A DNA stretch of 18,680 nucleotides, taken from assembly GCA_045612365.1 (NCBI GenBank), contig JAZKYY010000002.1, positions 1 through 18,680 of the forward strand, read 5' to 3'. The first letter of the stretch is position 1. Every line of letters begins with the position of its first letter. Positions 1 through 7,400 of the stretch are shown here, one piece after another. The notes under the pieces are model-generated. The model saw only the letters and a list, made by a program, of their open reading frames with translations. It was not told the DNA's origin and did no database searches. Both the position numbers and the translations under genes were made by a program. The stretch is from RGIG9608 sp045612365 (lineage in GTDB: Bacteria > Bacteroidota > Bacteroidia > Bacteroidales > Paludibacteraceae).

Positions 1-472
1 CCCTTTTTTGAACGAAACGGACAGATTTTAATCCTATTTTTTTACCCATATTTTGCCCGATTTTTACACTCTCTTCAATCTCCATTTAACGGATTCTTAA
101 ATACCCTTTAAACACCGTTCAAACACTCATCATCGTCAATCACATTCACCCCACACGACAACGCCACACAACGCTCCAAATCCCTTTATTTATCGTAGTT
201 TAAACCAATCACCCACCTATAAAGAAAGGCGACCAGAGAGCCGAAAAACCGACAATCTGACCGCCGTAAATTAAAGCGAATTAAAGCTGCATTTAAGGTA
301 GTACAAGCCCGATTAAACACCAGCCTCATCAAAATTAAAGCCTGATTAAAGCAAATTAAAGAAATCGTACACTTCGTTTTGAACGAGCATCAACCACAAA
401 ATACACATAACCCACTGAAAACAAAGAGGTTTAACCATTCAAAGCACTATCCCAATATTGTACACTTCGTTT
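1..472. other. Non-coding stretch with degenerate short repeats
   Basis: I see no credible gene on either strand. The base composition is T- and A-rich, and the stretch lies downstream of the restriction endonuclease gene. It holds a cluster of short repeats (269-362) and one copy pair of a 14-bp direct repeat, both listed separately. I found no hairpin followed by a T-run that would serve as an intrinsic terminator for the minus-strand restriction gene. It may be decayed sequence or the outer flank of a mobile island; the window edge prevents a decision. Confidence 0.5.
269..362. repeat. Degenerate ATTAAAGC repeat cluster
   Basis: The 8-mer ATTAAAGC starts at 270, 280, 334 and 345, and ATTAAAGA follows at 355. 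Weaker relatives are ATTTAAGG at 291 and GATTAAAC at 311. Spacing is irregular (10, 54, 11 and 10 bp), so this is neither a CRISPR nor a clean tandem array. It could be a cluster of protein-binding sites or simple decayed AT-rich sequence. The repeats are seen directly; any role is unknown. Confidence 0.45.
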
Positions 473-473
473 T
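367..473. repeat. 14-bp direct repeat at the 3' edge of the R-M pair
   Basis: GTACACTTCGTTTT occurs perfectly at 367-380 and again at 460-473, 93 bp apart. The second copy runs into the stop codon of the restriction gene (475-473 on the minus strand). The first copy continues as GAACGA, and TTTTGAACGA also occurs near the window start (7-16). A repeat touching the gene end could be a recombination scar or part of an element border; it could also be chance duplication. Confidence 0.5.
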
Positions 474-1645
474 TATGCCCTTAATTCAACAAAATCAGAA
501 TAACGCTCATAGTCGATATTTGTGAAAGAGATACGAAAATGTTTTATTTCTCTATCTTCTTGTGAGAAAACTTTTTCAATATAAATACTATCAATTCCAA
601 AATATATTAAATCATTCATTGTTACTAATTCGCCAACTTTTTTCTTTAATATCTTTCTTAAAATCCATTCCCCCAAATCAGAATTTGGATTGGACATTAA
701 GGCTTTCCCGTTATCTTGACAAACTTTTGCATTGAGCATTTTTCCATCAGGTAACTCCAATAAAAAAGGCTCGTCTCTTTTTGGAAAGAACTCAGGATAC
801 AGTTGGTGAATTTTTATAGGAATAGGAATATAAACTTCGTTTTCGTTTCGTTTCCGACCACCAGCATTCCACTGGTTTAATCCACTTTTTTCTGGAATTT
901 GATATGTTTTTTCATTGTATAATGGTAAAACAACATAATCAATGCCTTTTTGTTTTGCTTTGTAAATTTCTAATTTATTACTTTCAGAAAGTTTTGACAA
1001 TAAATTCAGAGGTTCATCAATAATTTCTACGTTGATATCTTTGTATATTTTTGGGACTGAAAAGCGTTTCTGTAAAACACTTTTGCTTTTGTTGAAAGTG
1101 TAGAAGTTTTTGTCGTCGTAAAAAGAAATCGATGCTGTAGAGTCCTTATCCAAATGAATATTTTCGATATTAATTTTTTCGTAAGGAACATTAAATATTC
1201 GTAATTGACCAACTTGTCGTCCAACAATATGGTAAATACTTTCAGTTACATTGAAAGCATCAATTGCCAATTGCATGCGAGAGTTTCTAAATTCGGAAAT
1301 TTTTATTGCAAGATCCTTTCCTGTATGTAGATTTAATTCTGGACGTAGTTTATTAAATTCAGCGATTTTTTCAGTAGAAGAGTTGTTGTTTATTGTGAAC
1401 GTTTTAATGCCAATTCCTATAGTTTTAATCCTTGCATCATATGCAGTACAAGAACGAGCGTCATTGATAGCATTGTAATATTTACAAAAAAGATTTTCTG
1501 TTAATCGATAATCTAAATAGGGAATCTCATTTTCAGAAAATAGACGAGAAAGTTTTGCCATCACTTTTAGCATTTCAAAATATTGACTGTTATTTCGCCA
1601 ATTATTTAGAAAGTCGGAGTAATTATTTTCATTATTTGTTGGCAT
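473..1645 (-). CDS. Type II restriction endonuclease with NgoFVII-like C-terminal domain
   Basis: This is probably the nuclease that cleaves DNA lacking the modification made by the adjacent C5-methyltransferase. The C-terminal third (about residues 250-385) contains a block around GLNQWNAGGRKRNENEVYIP, followed by FFPKRDEPFLLELPDGK and ALMSNPNSDLGEWIL. I recognise these blocks from the C-terminal, B3-like DNA-binding part of NgoFVII-type restriction enzymes. The N-terminal part shows no HxK phospholipase-D motif. It has YDARIKTIGIGIKTF (D70, K81) with E50 upstream, which could be a variant PD-(D/E)xK centre, but this is inference. The ATG at 1645 lies inside the 3' end of the methyltransferase gene, a 40-nt overlap that implies translational coupling so that methylase is made first. 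The family call is fairly secure from context; target sequence and catalytic fold are not known. Confidence 0.8.
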   Translation of the reverse strand: MPTNNENNYSDFLNNWRNNSQYFEMLKVMAKLSRLFSENEIPYLDYRLTENLFCKYYNAINDARSCTAYDARIKTIGIGIKTFTINNNSSTEKIAEFNKLRPELNLHTGKDLAIKISEFRNSRMQLAIDAFNVTESIYHIVGRQVGQLRIFNVPYEKINIENIHLDKDSTASISFYDDKNFYTFNKSKSVLQKRFSVPKIYKDINVEIIDEPLNLLSKLSESNKLEIYKAKQKGIDYVVLPLYNEKTYQIPEKSGLNQWNAGGRKRNENEVYIPIPIKIHQLYPEFFPKRDEPFLLELPDGKMLNAKVCQDNGKALMSNPNSDLGEWILRKILKKKVGELVTMNDLIYFGIDSIYIEKVFSQEDREIKHFRISFTNIDYERYSDFVELRA

Positions 1646-2568
1646 ACTTTTTCAACTAATGGAACAACAACTGAATTACCTGCTTGCTTATAACATGCAG
1701 ACAACGGTATTGAATTTGGAAAATTATAGTCGTTTGGGAATCCTTGAAATTTAAGACACTCTTTCGGAGAAAGTTTTCTTATTCCTTTATCAGTTAGTAT
1801 TAACGGAACGTTATGTCCTCCTGTTCCCATATTTGCTGTTAGTGTAGGACAAACTTGACTTTTATTTTCACGAACATAACGTCTTCTCCATTGATAAATA
1901 GTGTCTTTCTTTGTAATTCCTGCTTTTATTTCATCAAAGTGAAGTACTTTATCGGTATAAAAAAGCCGTTGATTATTTTCCTCAATGTCAATACAAGAAT
2001 AAATATTTTTTGTAAGATTAATTTTTGGTGGAAACTCAAATTTAGAAAAGTTTGAAACTTGGTTTTTATCAAAACAAACAATAAATATTCGTTCTCTGTT
2101 TTGCGGAATATTTGCATATTCCATGGCATTTAGAATTTTGTAATGCACATGATAGTTGAGTTGTTCTAATGATTCTTTTATAACCTTAAAAGTTTTTCCT
2201 TTGTCATGTGAAGTTAGATTTTTGACATTTTCAAGTAAGATTACTTTGGGTCTTTTTTGCTTTACAATGTCTAAAATTTCAAAAAATAAAGTTCCTCTTA
2301 TATCTTGAAATCCTTTCCGCAGTCCTGCGATTGAAAATGCTTGACATGGGAAACCTGCACATAGAATATCGAAATTATTAGGAATTTGGCTTTTTGTTTC
2401 TTCTAAAGTAATATCTCCGAATGGAGTTTCTCCAAAATTATGCCGATATGTTTTTTGAGCATGCACATCCCATTCTGAAGAAAATACGCATTTCCCGCCT
2501 ACATTTTGCATCGCAATGCGAAAACCACCAATTCCGGCAAATAAATCAATAAAAGTAATTTTTTTCAT
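1606..2568 (-). CDS. DNA (cytosine-5-)-methyltransferase of a type II R-M system
   Basis: The protein transfers a methyl group from S-adenosylmethionine to C5 of cytosine in the recognition site, protecting host DNA from the partner nuclease. At 320 residues it has the usual size for this family and all main motifs: motif I FIDLFAGIGGF (residues 6-16), motif IV GFPCQAFS with catalytic Cys75, motif VI ENV (Glu113), motif VIII QNRERIF (156-162), and motif X GNSVVVPL near residue 298. The target recognition segment includes QVCPTLTANMGTGGHNVP, a form common in methylases of small GC-rich sites. A GCNGC- or GCSGC-like target is only a guess, suggested by the NgoFVII-like partner. The start codon gives MKKITFIDLFAG, ideal spacing to motif I. 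The gene is first in the pair, and the restriction gene overlaps its end by 40 nt. Confidence 0.95.
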   Translation of the reverse strand: MKKITFIDLFAGIGGFRIAMQNVGGKCVFSSEWDVHAQKTYRHNFGETPFGDITLEETKSQIPNNFDILCAGFPCQAFSIAGLRKGFQDIRGTLFFEILDIVKQKRPKVILLENVKNLTSHDKGKTFKVIKESLEQLNYHVHYKILNAMEYANIPQNRERIFIVCFDKNQVSNFSKFEFPPKINLTKNIYSCIDIEENNQRLFYTDKVLHFDEIKAGITKKDTIYQWRRRYVRENKSQVCPTLTANMGTGGHNVPLILTDKGIRKLSPKECLKFQGFPNDYNFPNSIPLSACYKQAGNSVVVPLVEKVCQQIMKIITPTF

Positions 2569-2615
2569 GCCTGTATTTTATTGCTCTTAAAAACTTAAGC
2601 ATGAAAAAAAACGCA

Positions 2616-2777
2616 AACCGTTTCGTATCTTGCTTATCAAACTGAAGGTATCGCCAAACACCTATTACACAATAAGCACGAAACGGTTCACGCCTTATGA
2701 CGTGAACCCCTCGCCTACTTATTCTTGTGTAACTTTAAAATTGGCGATTTTTCAGTTTAAGAATAAGAGCGTTAGCT
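2616..2777. repeat. Long nested imperfect palindrome, attC-like
   Basis: Several inverted repeats are nested around a centre near 2697. The innermost is GGTTCACG (2685-2692) with CGTGAACC (2701-2708). Next out is TTACACAATAAG (2665-2676) against CTTATTCTTGTGTAA (2719-2733). The outer arm is AAACTGAAggtATCGCCAA (2638-2656) against TTGGCGATttTTCAGTTT (2741-2758). The right flank carries GCGTTAGCT (2769-2777), close to the GTTRRRY R' box of integron attC sites. A competing hairpin pairs AACCGTTTCG (2616-2625) with CGAAACGGTT (2679-2688) and TGCTTAT (2631-2637) with ATAAGCA (2672-2678). The overall size suits an attC site or a small palindromic mobile element. No convincing left R'' box and no integrase are visible, so the class is uncertain. 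Confidence 0.6.
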
Positions 2778-3018
2778 CAATTATTATATTTCAAAAAATA
2801 CTGAAGTTACTTTCTTCAGCCATCGCAGCAAATTTAGCACAAAAAAAGTTCCTATCAATAAAAAATAAGAATAACATTAATGATGTCATAATAATATGTA
2901 CAATAAACAATTTTTTCTGAAACAAACTTCTTTCTCAACAAAAAACAATTGTCTCTTTTTTTGATTTTATCCAATTAAACATTGAACATCTGCTCTTTAT
3001 GCTTTTTACTTTTTTTCT

Positions 3019-3027
3019 TAACTTTGC
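3019..3027 (+). promoter_or_regulatory. Predicted -7 promoter element for gpmI
   Basis: TAACTTTGC matches the Bacteroidota -7 consensus TAnnTTTG exactly and lies 32 bp before the gpmI start codon, leaving a leader of about 25 nt. A clear -33 TTTG element at the usual distance is not visible (only a CTTT near 2995). Confidence 0.55.
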
Positions 3028-3058
3028 AGTTAATTAACTCAAAAAAATTACAAAAAAA

Positions 3059-4585
3059 ATGGAAAAGAAAGTTCTTTTAATGATATTGGATGGTTGGGGC
3101 ATAGGAAATGGCTCTAATGCTGACGTAATTAAACAAGTATCAACACCTTATTGGGACAAACTTATTGCAGAATATCCACACTCACAACTACAAGCTTCTG
3201 GAGAGAATGTGGGTTTGCCCGATGGACAAATGGGAAATTCTGAAGTTGGTCACCTAAACATTGGTGCTGGTCGTGTGGTTTACCAAGATTTAGTAAAAAT
3301 CAACATTGCTTGCCGCGATAATTCTATTTATCAAAATGCAGAAATTGTTCGTGCTTTTGAGTATGCTAAAGCAAATAACGTTCAAATGCACTTTATGGGA
3401 CTAACCTCCGATGGTGGCGTTCATAGTTCGCTAGATCATTTATTCAAACTAACTGAAATTGCACAACATTATGAACTTCCAAACGTATTTGTTCATTGCT
3501 TTATGGACGGACGCGACACTGACCCTAAAAGCGGGAAAGGATTCATTGAAGCACTTGAAAACCAATTGAACAATACAACTGGAAAAATTGCCTCTATCAT
3601 TGGTCGCTACTACGCAATGGACCGAGACAAACGTTGGGAGCGTGTAAAAGAAGCTTACGATTTGTTGGTTGAAGGCAAAGGTACTCCTTCTACAAATATG
3701 GTAGAAGCCGTTCAGCAATCGTATGACAATGGTGTTACTGACGAATTCATCAAACCAATTGTACACGTTGACGACAACAATCAACCTCTTGGCATTATAA
3801 AACCAAACGACGTTGTTATTTTCTTCAACTACCGCAACGATAGAGCAAAAGAATTGACCATTGCTCTTACTCAACAGGACATGCCTGAAGAAGGAATGAA
3901 AACTCTTCCTTTGCAATATTTCTGTATGACTCCTTACGATTCATCGTTCAAAGGTATATACATTTTGTTCGACAAAGAAAACGTAGAAAATACTCTTGGC
4001 GAAATTGTTTCTAAAGCAGGACTTAAACAACTTCGTATTGCTGAAACAGAAAAATTCGCACACGTAACATTCTTCTTCTCGGGAGGTAGAGAAAGTGAGT
4101 TCGATGGTGAAAGTAGAGTTCTAATTCCATCGCCAAAAGTTGCAACCTATGACTTAAAACCAGAAATGAGTGCCTACGAAGTAGCTGATGCTTTAGCTGA
4201 AGAATTGAATAAACAAGAGCAAAATCTTGTTGTTCTAAACTTTGCCAATGGCGACATGGTTGGACATACGGGAATTTACAACGCAATAGAAAAAGCTGTA
4301 AAAACAATCGACGAATGTGTTGAAAAAGTTGTTGAAGCAGCAAAACAAAATGGATACGAAGTTATCATCATCGCTGACCATGGAAATGCCGATAACGCAT
4401 TGAATGCTGACGAAACACCAAATACAGCACACTCGCTAAACCCTGTTCCATTTGTTTACGTATCTGAAAATCAGAACGCAAAAGTTAGTGATGGTATTTT
4501 GGCTGACGTTGCGCCTTCAGTTTGTCAGTTACTTGGCATAGAGCAACCAAAAGAGATGACTGGACATTCGTTGATTAGTAAGTAA
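3059..4585 (+). CDS. gpmI: 2,3-bisphosphoglycerate-independent phosphoglycerate mutase
   Basis: This cytoplasmic glycolytic and gluconeogenic enzyme interconverts 3-phosphoglycerate and 2-phosphoglycerate through a phosphoserine intermediate with Mn2+. The 508-residue length is normal for the cofactor-independent, alkaline-phosphatase-superfamily form. Visible motifs are the N-terminal metal motif LDGWG (Asp11), the phosphorylated serine in MGNSEVGH (Ser61), HCFMDGRDTDP in the inserted transferase domain, and the second metal cluster ADHGNAD followed by NTAHSLNPVPF near the C-terminus. The ATG at 3059 gives MEKKVLLMILDGWG, the expected distance to the first metal motif. It follows a TAnnTTTG promoter core and lies 40 bp before the PPIase gene on the same strand, so read-through into the chaperone genes is possible. 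Confidence 0.98.
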   Translation: MEKKVLLMILDGWGIGNGSNADVIKQVSTPYWDKLIAEYPHSQLQASGENVGLPDGQMGNSEVGHLNIGAGRVVYQDLVKINIACRDNSIYQNAEIVRAFEYAKANNVQMHFMGLTSDGGVHSSLDHLFKLTEIAQHYELPNVFVHCFMDGRDTDPKSGKGFIEALENQLNNTTGKIASIIGRYYAMDRDKRWERVKEAYDLLVEGKGTPSTNMVEAVQQSYDNGVTDEFIKPIVHVDDNNQPLGIIKPNDVVIFFNYRNDRAKELTIALTQQDMPEEGMKTLPLQYFCMTPYDSSFKGIYILFDKENVENTLGEIVSKAGLKQLRIAETEKFAHVTFFFSGGRESEFDGESRVLIPSPKVATYDLKPEMSAYEVADALAEELNKQEQNLVVLNFANGDMVGHTGIYNAIEKAVKTIDECVEKVVEAAKQNGYEVIIIADHGNADNALNADETPNTAHSLNPVPFVYVSENQNAKVSDGILADVAPSVCQLLGIEQPKEMTGHSLISK

Positions 4586-4625
4586 AGAAAATATCAGTTA
4601 TTTTTTTCTTGCTGTTTTTTATTGT

Positions 4626-6548
4626 ATGAAAAAAAACTTTTTTTTGGTTTTAATTTGGTTTGTTGTTAGCAGTGTATCTGCAACAGACGAACTATTGATG
4701 ACCATTGGAGATAAAAAAATTCTTCAAAGCGAATTTGAATATTTCTACAAAAAGAATGGCAAGGAAACTTTACTTAGCACAGAAATTGATGAATATCTTC
4801 AACTCTTTCAAAACTTCAAACTAAAAGTTTGTGAAGCAGAAGCACTCAAACTTGATACTGCAAGTTCGTTTGTAGAGGAATTCAGCAGTTATCGTTCTCA
4901 AATAGTTGCACCATACTTAACAGATAAGAATAAAGAAGATGATTTGATGCAAGAGGTCTATAGCCACTTGCTTGAAGATGTGGATGCAAGTCATATTTTG
5001 GTAAGAGTTCCTTATAATGCTCCGCCTGAAGACACGTTGAAACTTTACCAAAAAGCATTGGACATTTGCAAACGACTCGAGAAAGAAAATTTTGAGGATG
5101 TTGCAAAAGAAACTTCCGATGACTATTCTGCTAAACAAAATGGAGGGCGATTAGGTTATTTCACAGGAATGATGACCATATTTCCTTTTGAAAATGCTGC
5201 CTACCGAATGAAAATAGGAGAAATTTCAAAACCTGTCAGATCTGCTATTGGTTATCACATCATAAAAATTAATAACAAACGAAAAGCCGTTGGTGAAGTT
5301 CGTGTTGCACATATTTTGAAAATGGTGTCTCAACACATGACAAAAAAGCAACAAGACAGTATTCAAGATTTAACTCAAGAAATCTTCAAGCGCTTGGAAA
5401 ACAACGAAGATTTTGCATCATTGGCAAAAGAATTTTCGGATGACCGCCAAACAAGTTCCAATGGAGGTGAATTGATGTGGTTTGGACTTGGAAAAATGGC
5501 GAAAGAGTTTGAAAAAACTGCTTTTGAACTTAGGAATATAGGAGAAGTTAGCAAACCTATTAAAACTGTTTATGGCTGGCACATTATTCAGCTAAAAGAA
5601 AAACGAGAAGTCTCTTCGTTTAACAAAAAGAAAAATGAAATCGCTCGGCTAATTCAATATGACGGACGTAAAGAAGCTATAAGACAATCATTTATCAAAC
5701 AACTAAAAATCGATTATAAGTTCTCTGCTGATAGTTGTGTTCTAAAAAAAATATTCAATGCCTTTAACGCTTCGAACGACAAATCTACTTTTATTGAAAA
5801 TATTGAGAATAAAAATGATGTCGCACTAGCAACATTTGCCAACCAAACTATTTGGATGAATGAATTTGTAGATTTTTTAATCAAAGAGTTTTCAAATGCA
5901 AAAAGCACGGATATAAATGTAGTTTTCGACTATTTTTCAGGCGAAAAAATTATTGCTTTTGAAGATTCTCAGTTAGAAAACAAACATCCTGGTTTCAAAA
6001 ATTTGATACAAGAATACCATGACGGACTTTTGTTTTTTGAAGTTAGCAAGTTGAAAATTTGGGATGAAGCAGCAAAAGATACAACTAAACTAAAATTATA
6101 TTTTGAGGGAAACAAAGACACTTTCAAAACAGATGGTCCTTATTTCAAAGGATTTATCATTGAATGTAAGAACAAAAAAATTGCAAAACAAGTAAAAAAA
6201 ATCATTACAAATGCTCATCCTGATTCTATAGATAGTTACATAAAAACTCGTATTAACATAGATTCTACATTAAATGTAAAAGTTCAGAAAGGATTTTGGG
6301 AAAAAGGAGATAATCCAGTTGCTGACAAAAAGATTTTCAAGTCAAAAAACTCGTACAAAGCAGAATCTGAGTTGCCTATTATAGAAACAGTAGGAAGGAA
6401 ACTACAAATACCGGAAAATTATAACGACGTTTTAGGCAAAGTAATTTCTCTTTATCAGAACTATTTGGAGAATGAATGGGTTTCTGCTCTACGAAAGAAA
6501 TACCCCATTTGGGTTAATGAAAAAGAGTTGAACAAATACCGTAAATAA
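4626..6548 (+). CDS. Periplasmic peptidyl-prolyl isomerase with two parvulin domains
   Basis: A likely periplasmic folding factor of the PpiC/SurA type, which assists outer-membrane and exported proteins and isomerises X-Pro bonds. An N-terminal signal peptide (charged MKKN, hydrophobic core, probable cleavage after Ala19 in VSA-TD) is followed by a SurA_N-like helical part. Two rotamase domains follow at about residues 119-220 (DASHILVRV to GYHIIKINNKR) and 225-330 (VRVAHILKM to YGWHIIQLKEKR). Each has the parvulin hallmarks: AxHIL, FxxxAKExSDD, NGGxLxxF and a final GxHIIxL. The 310-residue C-terminal region has no motif I recognise. It is separated by 3 bp from the next gene, and together with the two downstream genes forms a folding-factor operon. 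Confidence 0.9.
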   Translation: MKKNFFLVLIWFVVSSVSATDELLMTIGDKKILQSEFEYFYKKNGKETLLSTEIDEYLQLFQNFKLKVCEAEALKLDTASSFVEEFSSYRSQIVAPYLTDKNKEDDLMQEVYSHLLEDVDASHILVRVPYNAPPEDTLKLYQKALDICKRLEKENFEDVAKETSDDYSAKQNGGRLGYFTGMMTIFPFENAAYRMKIGEISKPVRSAIGYHIIKINNKRKAVGEVRVAHILKMVSQHMTKKQQDSIQDLTQEIFKRLENNEDFASLAKEFSDDRQTSSNGGELMWFGLGKMAKEFEKTAFELRNIGEVSKPIKTVYGWHIIQLKEKREVSSFNKKKNEIARLIQYDGRKEAIRQSFIKQLKIDYKFSADSCVLKKIFNAFNASNDKSTFIENIENKNDVALATFANQTIWMNEFVDFLIKEFSNAKSTDINVVFDYFSGEKIIAFEDSQLENKHPGFKNLIQEYHDGLLFFEVSKLKIWDEAAKDTTKLKLYFEGNKDTFKTDGPYFKGFIIECKNKKIAKQVKKIITNAHPDSIDSYIKTRINIDSTLNVKVQKGFWEKGDNPVADKKIFKSKNSYKAESELPIIETVGRKLQIPENYNDVLGKVISLYQNYLENEWVSALRKKYPIWVNEKELNKYRK

Positions 6549-6551
6549 CTT

Positions 6552-7400
6552 ATGTTCAAGACATTTTTAAGCATATTTATCGCTGTCAGTTTTGTTTTTT
6601 CTACTTGTCAAAAAAAACAAAGCGACTCATTAAGAACACCTGTTCTAAAAATCAACAATCAATATCTTTACGAAGATGAATTACCTAAAACTCAGCATTT
6701 AAGCAGTGCAGATAGTATCGCTTTAATTGAAAAGTTTGAAAAAAATTGGGTAATTGATGCACTCATGTACGAACATGCATCAAAAAACGTAGATCAAAAA
6801 TCTATTGATTTATTGGTTGAAGAATATAGAAAAAGCCTCATTGTTCAGAATTACAAACAATTACTTATAAATCAACGATTAAACGACCCTTCTGAACATC
6901 AGATTAGCGATTATTACGAAAAATATTCATCCCAATTCTTACTGGAAGAAGACATTGTAAAAGGTGTTTTTGTAAAAGTTCCAAAAAATGCCGACAAATT
7001 AAAAAAAATGCGAAAATGGGTCGAAGATTTTTCTGTAGAAAACATAGAAGAGATGGAAAATTATAGTGTAAAAAACTATGGCTCGCTTGACCTTTTTGCT
7101 GAAAATTGGGTTTTGGAACGTGAGCTAATCAAACAATTACCAACTACAGAAAATCTAAATTTGACTTCCGATAAATTTATTGAAATGGAAGATAGCGTTT
7201 TTGTATATATGCTAAACGTTTTTGATTATCGAAAAAAAGGAGAAGAAGAACCTCTTGATTTTGCATACGAAAAAATCAAAAACATCCTTCTTAACAAACA
7301 AAAAATTGAATTTATACAAAATTTTGAAGAGGAATTATACCAACAATTTCAGAAAGATATTATGTATTTTACTACTAATAACAACGAAGTAGAACAATGA
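6552..7400 (+). CDS. SurA-like lipoprotein lacking a rotamase domain
   Basis: A 282-residue exported protein with an N-terminal signal ending at Cys19 (SFVFSTC), a relaxed lipobox with Thr at -1, so it is probably a lipoprotein. The mature part begins TPVLKINNQYLYEDEL and continues with a long helical segment. That pattern (a short strand, then 'yedel', then helices) resembles the N-terminal chaperone module of SurA and PrsA. No AxHIL or GGxL parvulin signature is present, so isomerase activity is not expected. Position decides the interpretation: it sits 3 bp after one PPIase gene and overlaps the next by 4 nt (ATGA), which suggests a chaperone partner in the same pathway. The specific function is unknown. 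Confidence 0.75.
   Translation: MFKTFLSIFIAVSFVFSTCQKKQSDSLRTPVLKINNQYLYEDELPKTQHLSSADSIALIEKFEKNWVIDALMYEHASKNVDQKSIDLLVEEYRKSLIVQNYKQLLINQRLNDPSEHQISDYYEKYSSQFLLEEDIVKGVFVKVPKNADKLKKMRKWVEDFSVENIEEMENYSVKNYGSLDLFAENWVLERELIKQLPTTENLNLTSDKFIEMEDSVFVYMLNVFDYRKKGEEEPLDFAYEKIKNILLNKQKIEFIQNFEEELYQQFQKDIMYFTTNNNEVEQ

Larger units (their letters stand above)
2569..3058. other. Intergenic region between R-M island and gpmI
   Basis: This 490-bp gap between divergently transcribed genes holds the long palindromic structure (2616-2777), a small hairpin CTGAAG/CTTCAG (2801-2819) and the gpmI promoter core near 3019. The remainder is very AT-rich. A 96-codon open frame at 2630-2920 reads straight through the palindrome and has no recognisable domain, so I do not call it a gene. 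No good TAnnTTTG promoter was visible for the methyltransferase. Confidence 0.6.

Noticed and set aside
269..362. CRISPR array
   Set aside because: The repeats are 8 bp, irregularly spaced and degenerate, with no cas genes nearby.
473..1645. Phospholipase-D type nuclease like NgoFVII or BfiI
   Set aside because: No HxK motif is present in the protein; only the C-terminal blocks resemble NgoFVII.
2801..2819. Hairpin CTGAAG/CTTCAG as a terminator
   Set aside because: A 6-bp stem with no adjacent T-run and no gene ending nearby.
2630..2920. A 96-codon plus-strand open frame
   Set aside because: It runs through the long palindrome, shows no domain or promoter, and its composition looks like translated intergenic DNA.
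3449..3916. Minus-strand open frames inside gpmI (also 4023-4343)
   Set aside because: They lie antisense to a clear conserved enzyme and have no recognisable features.
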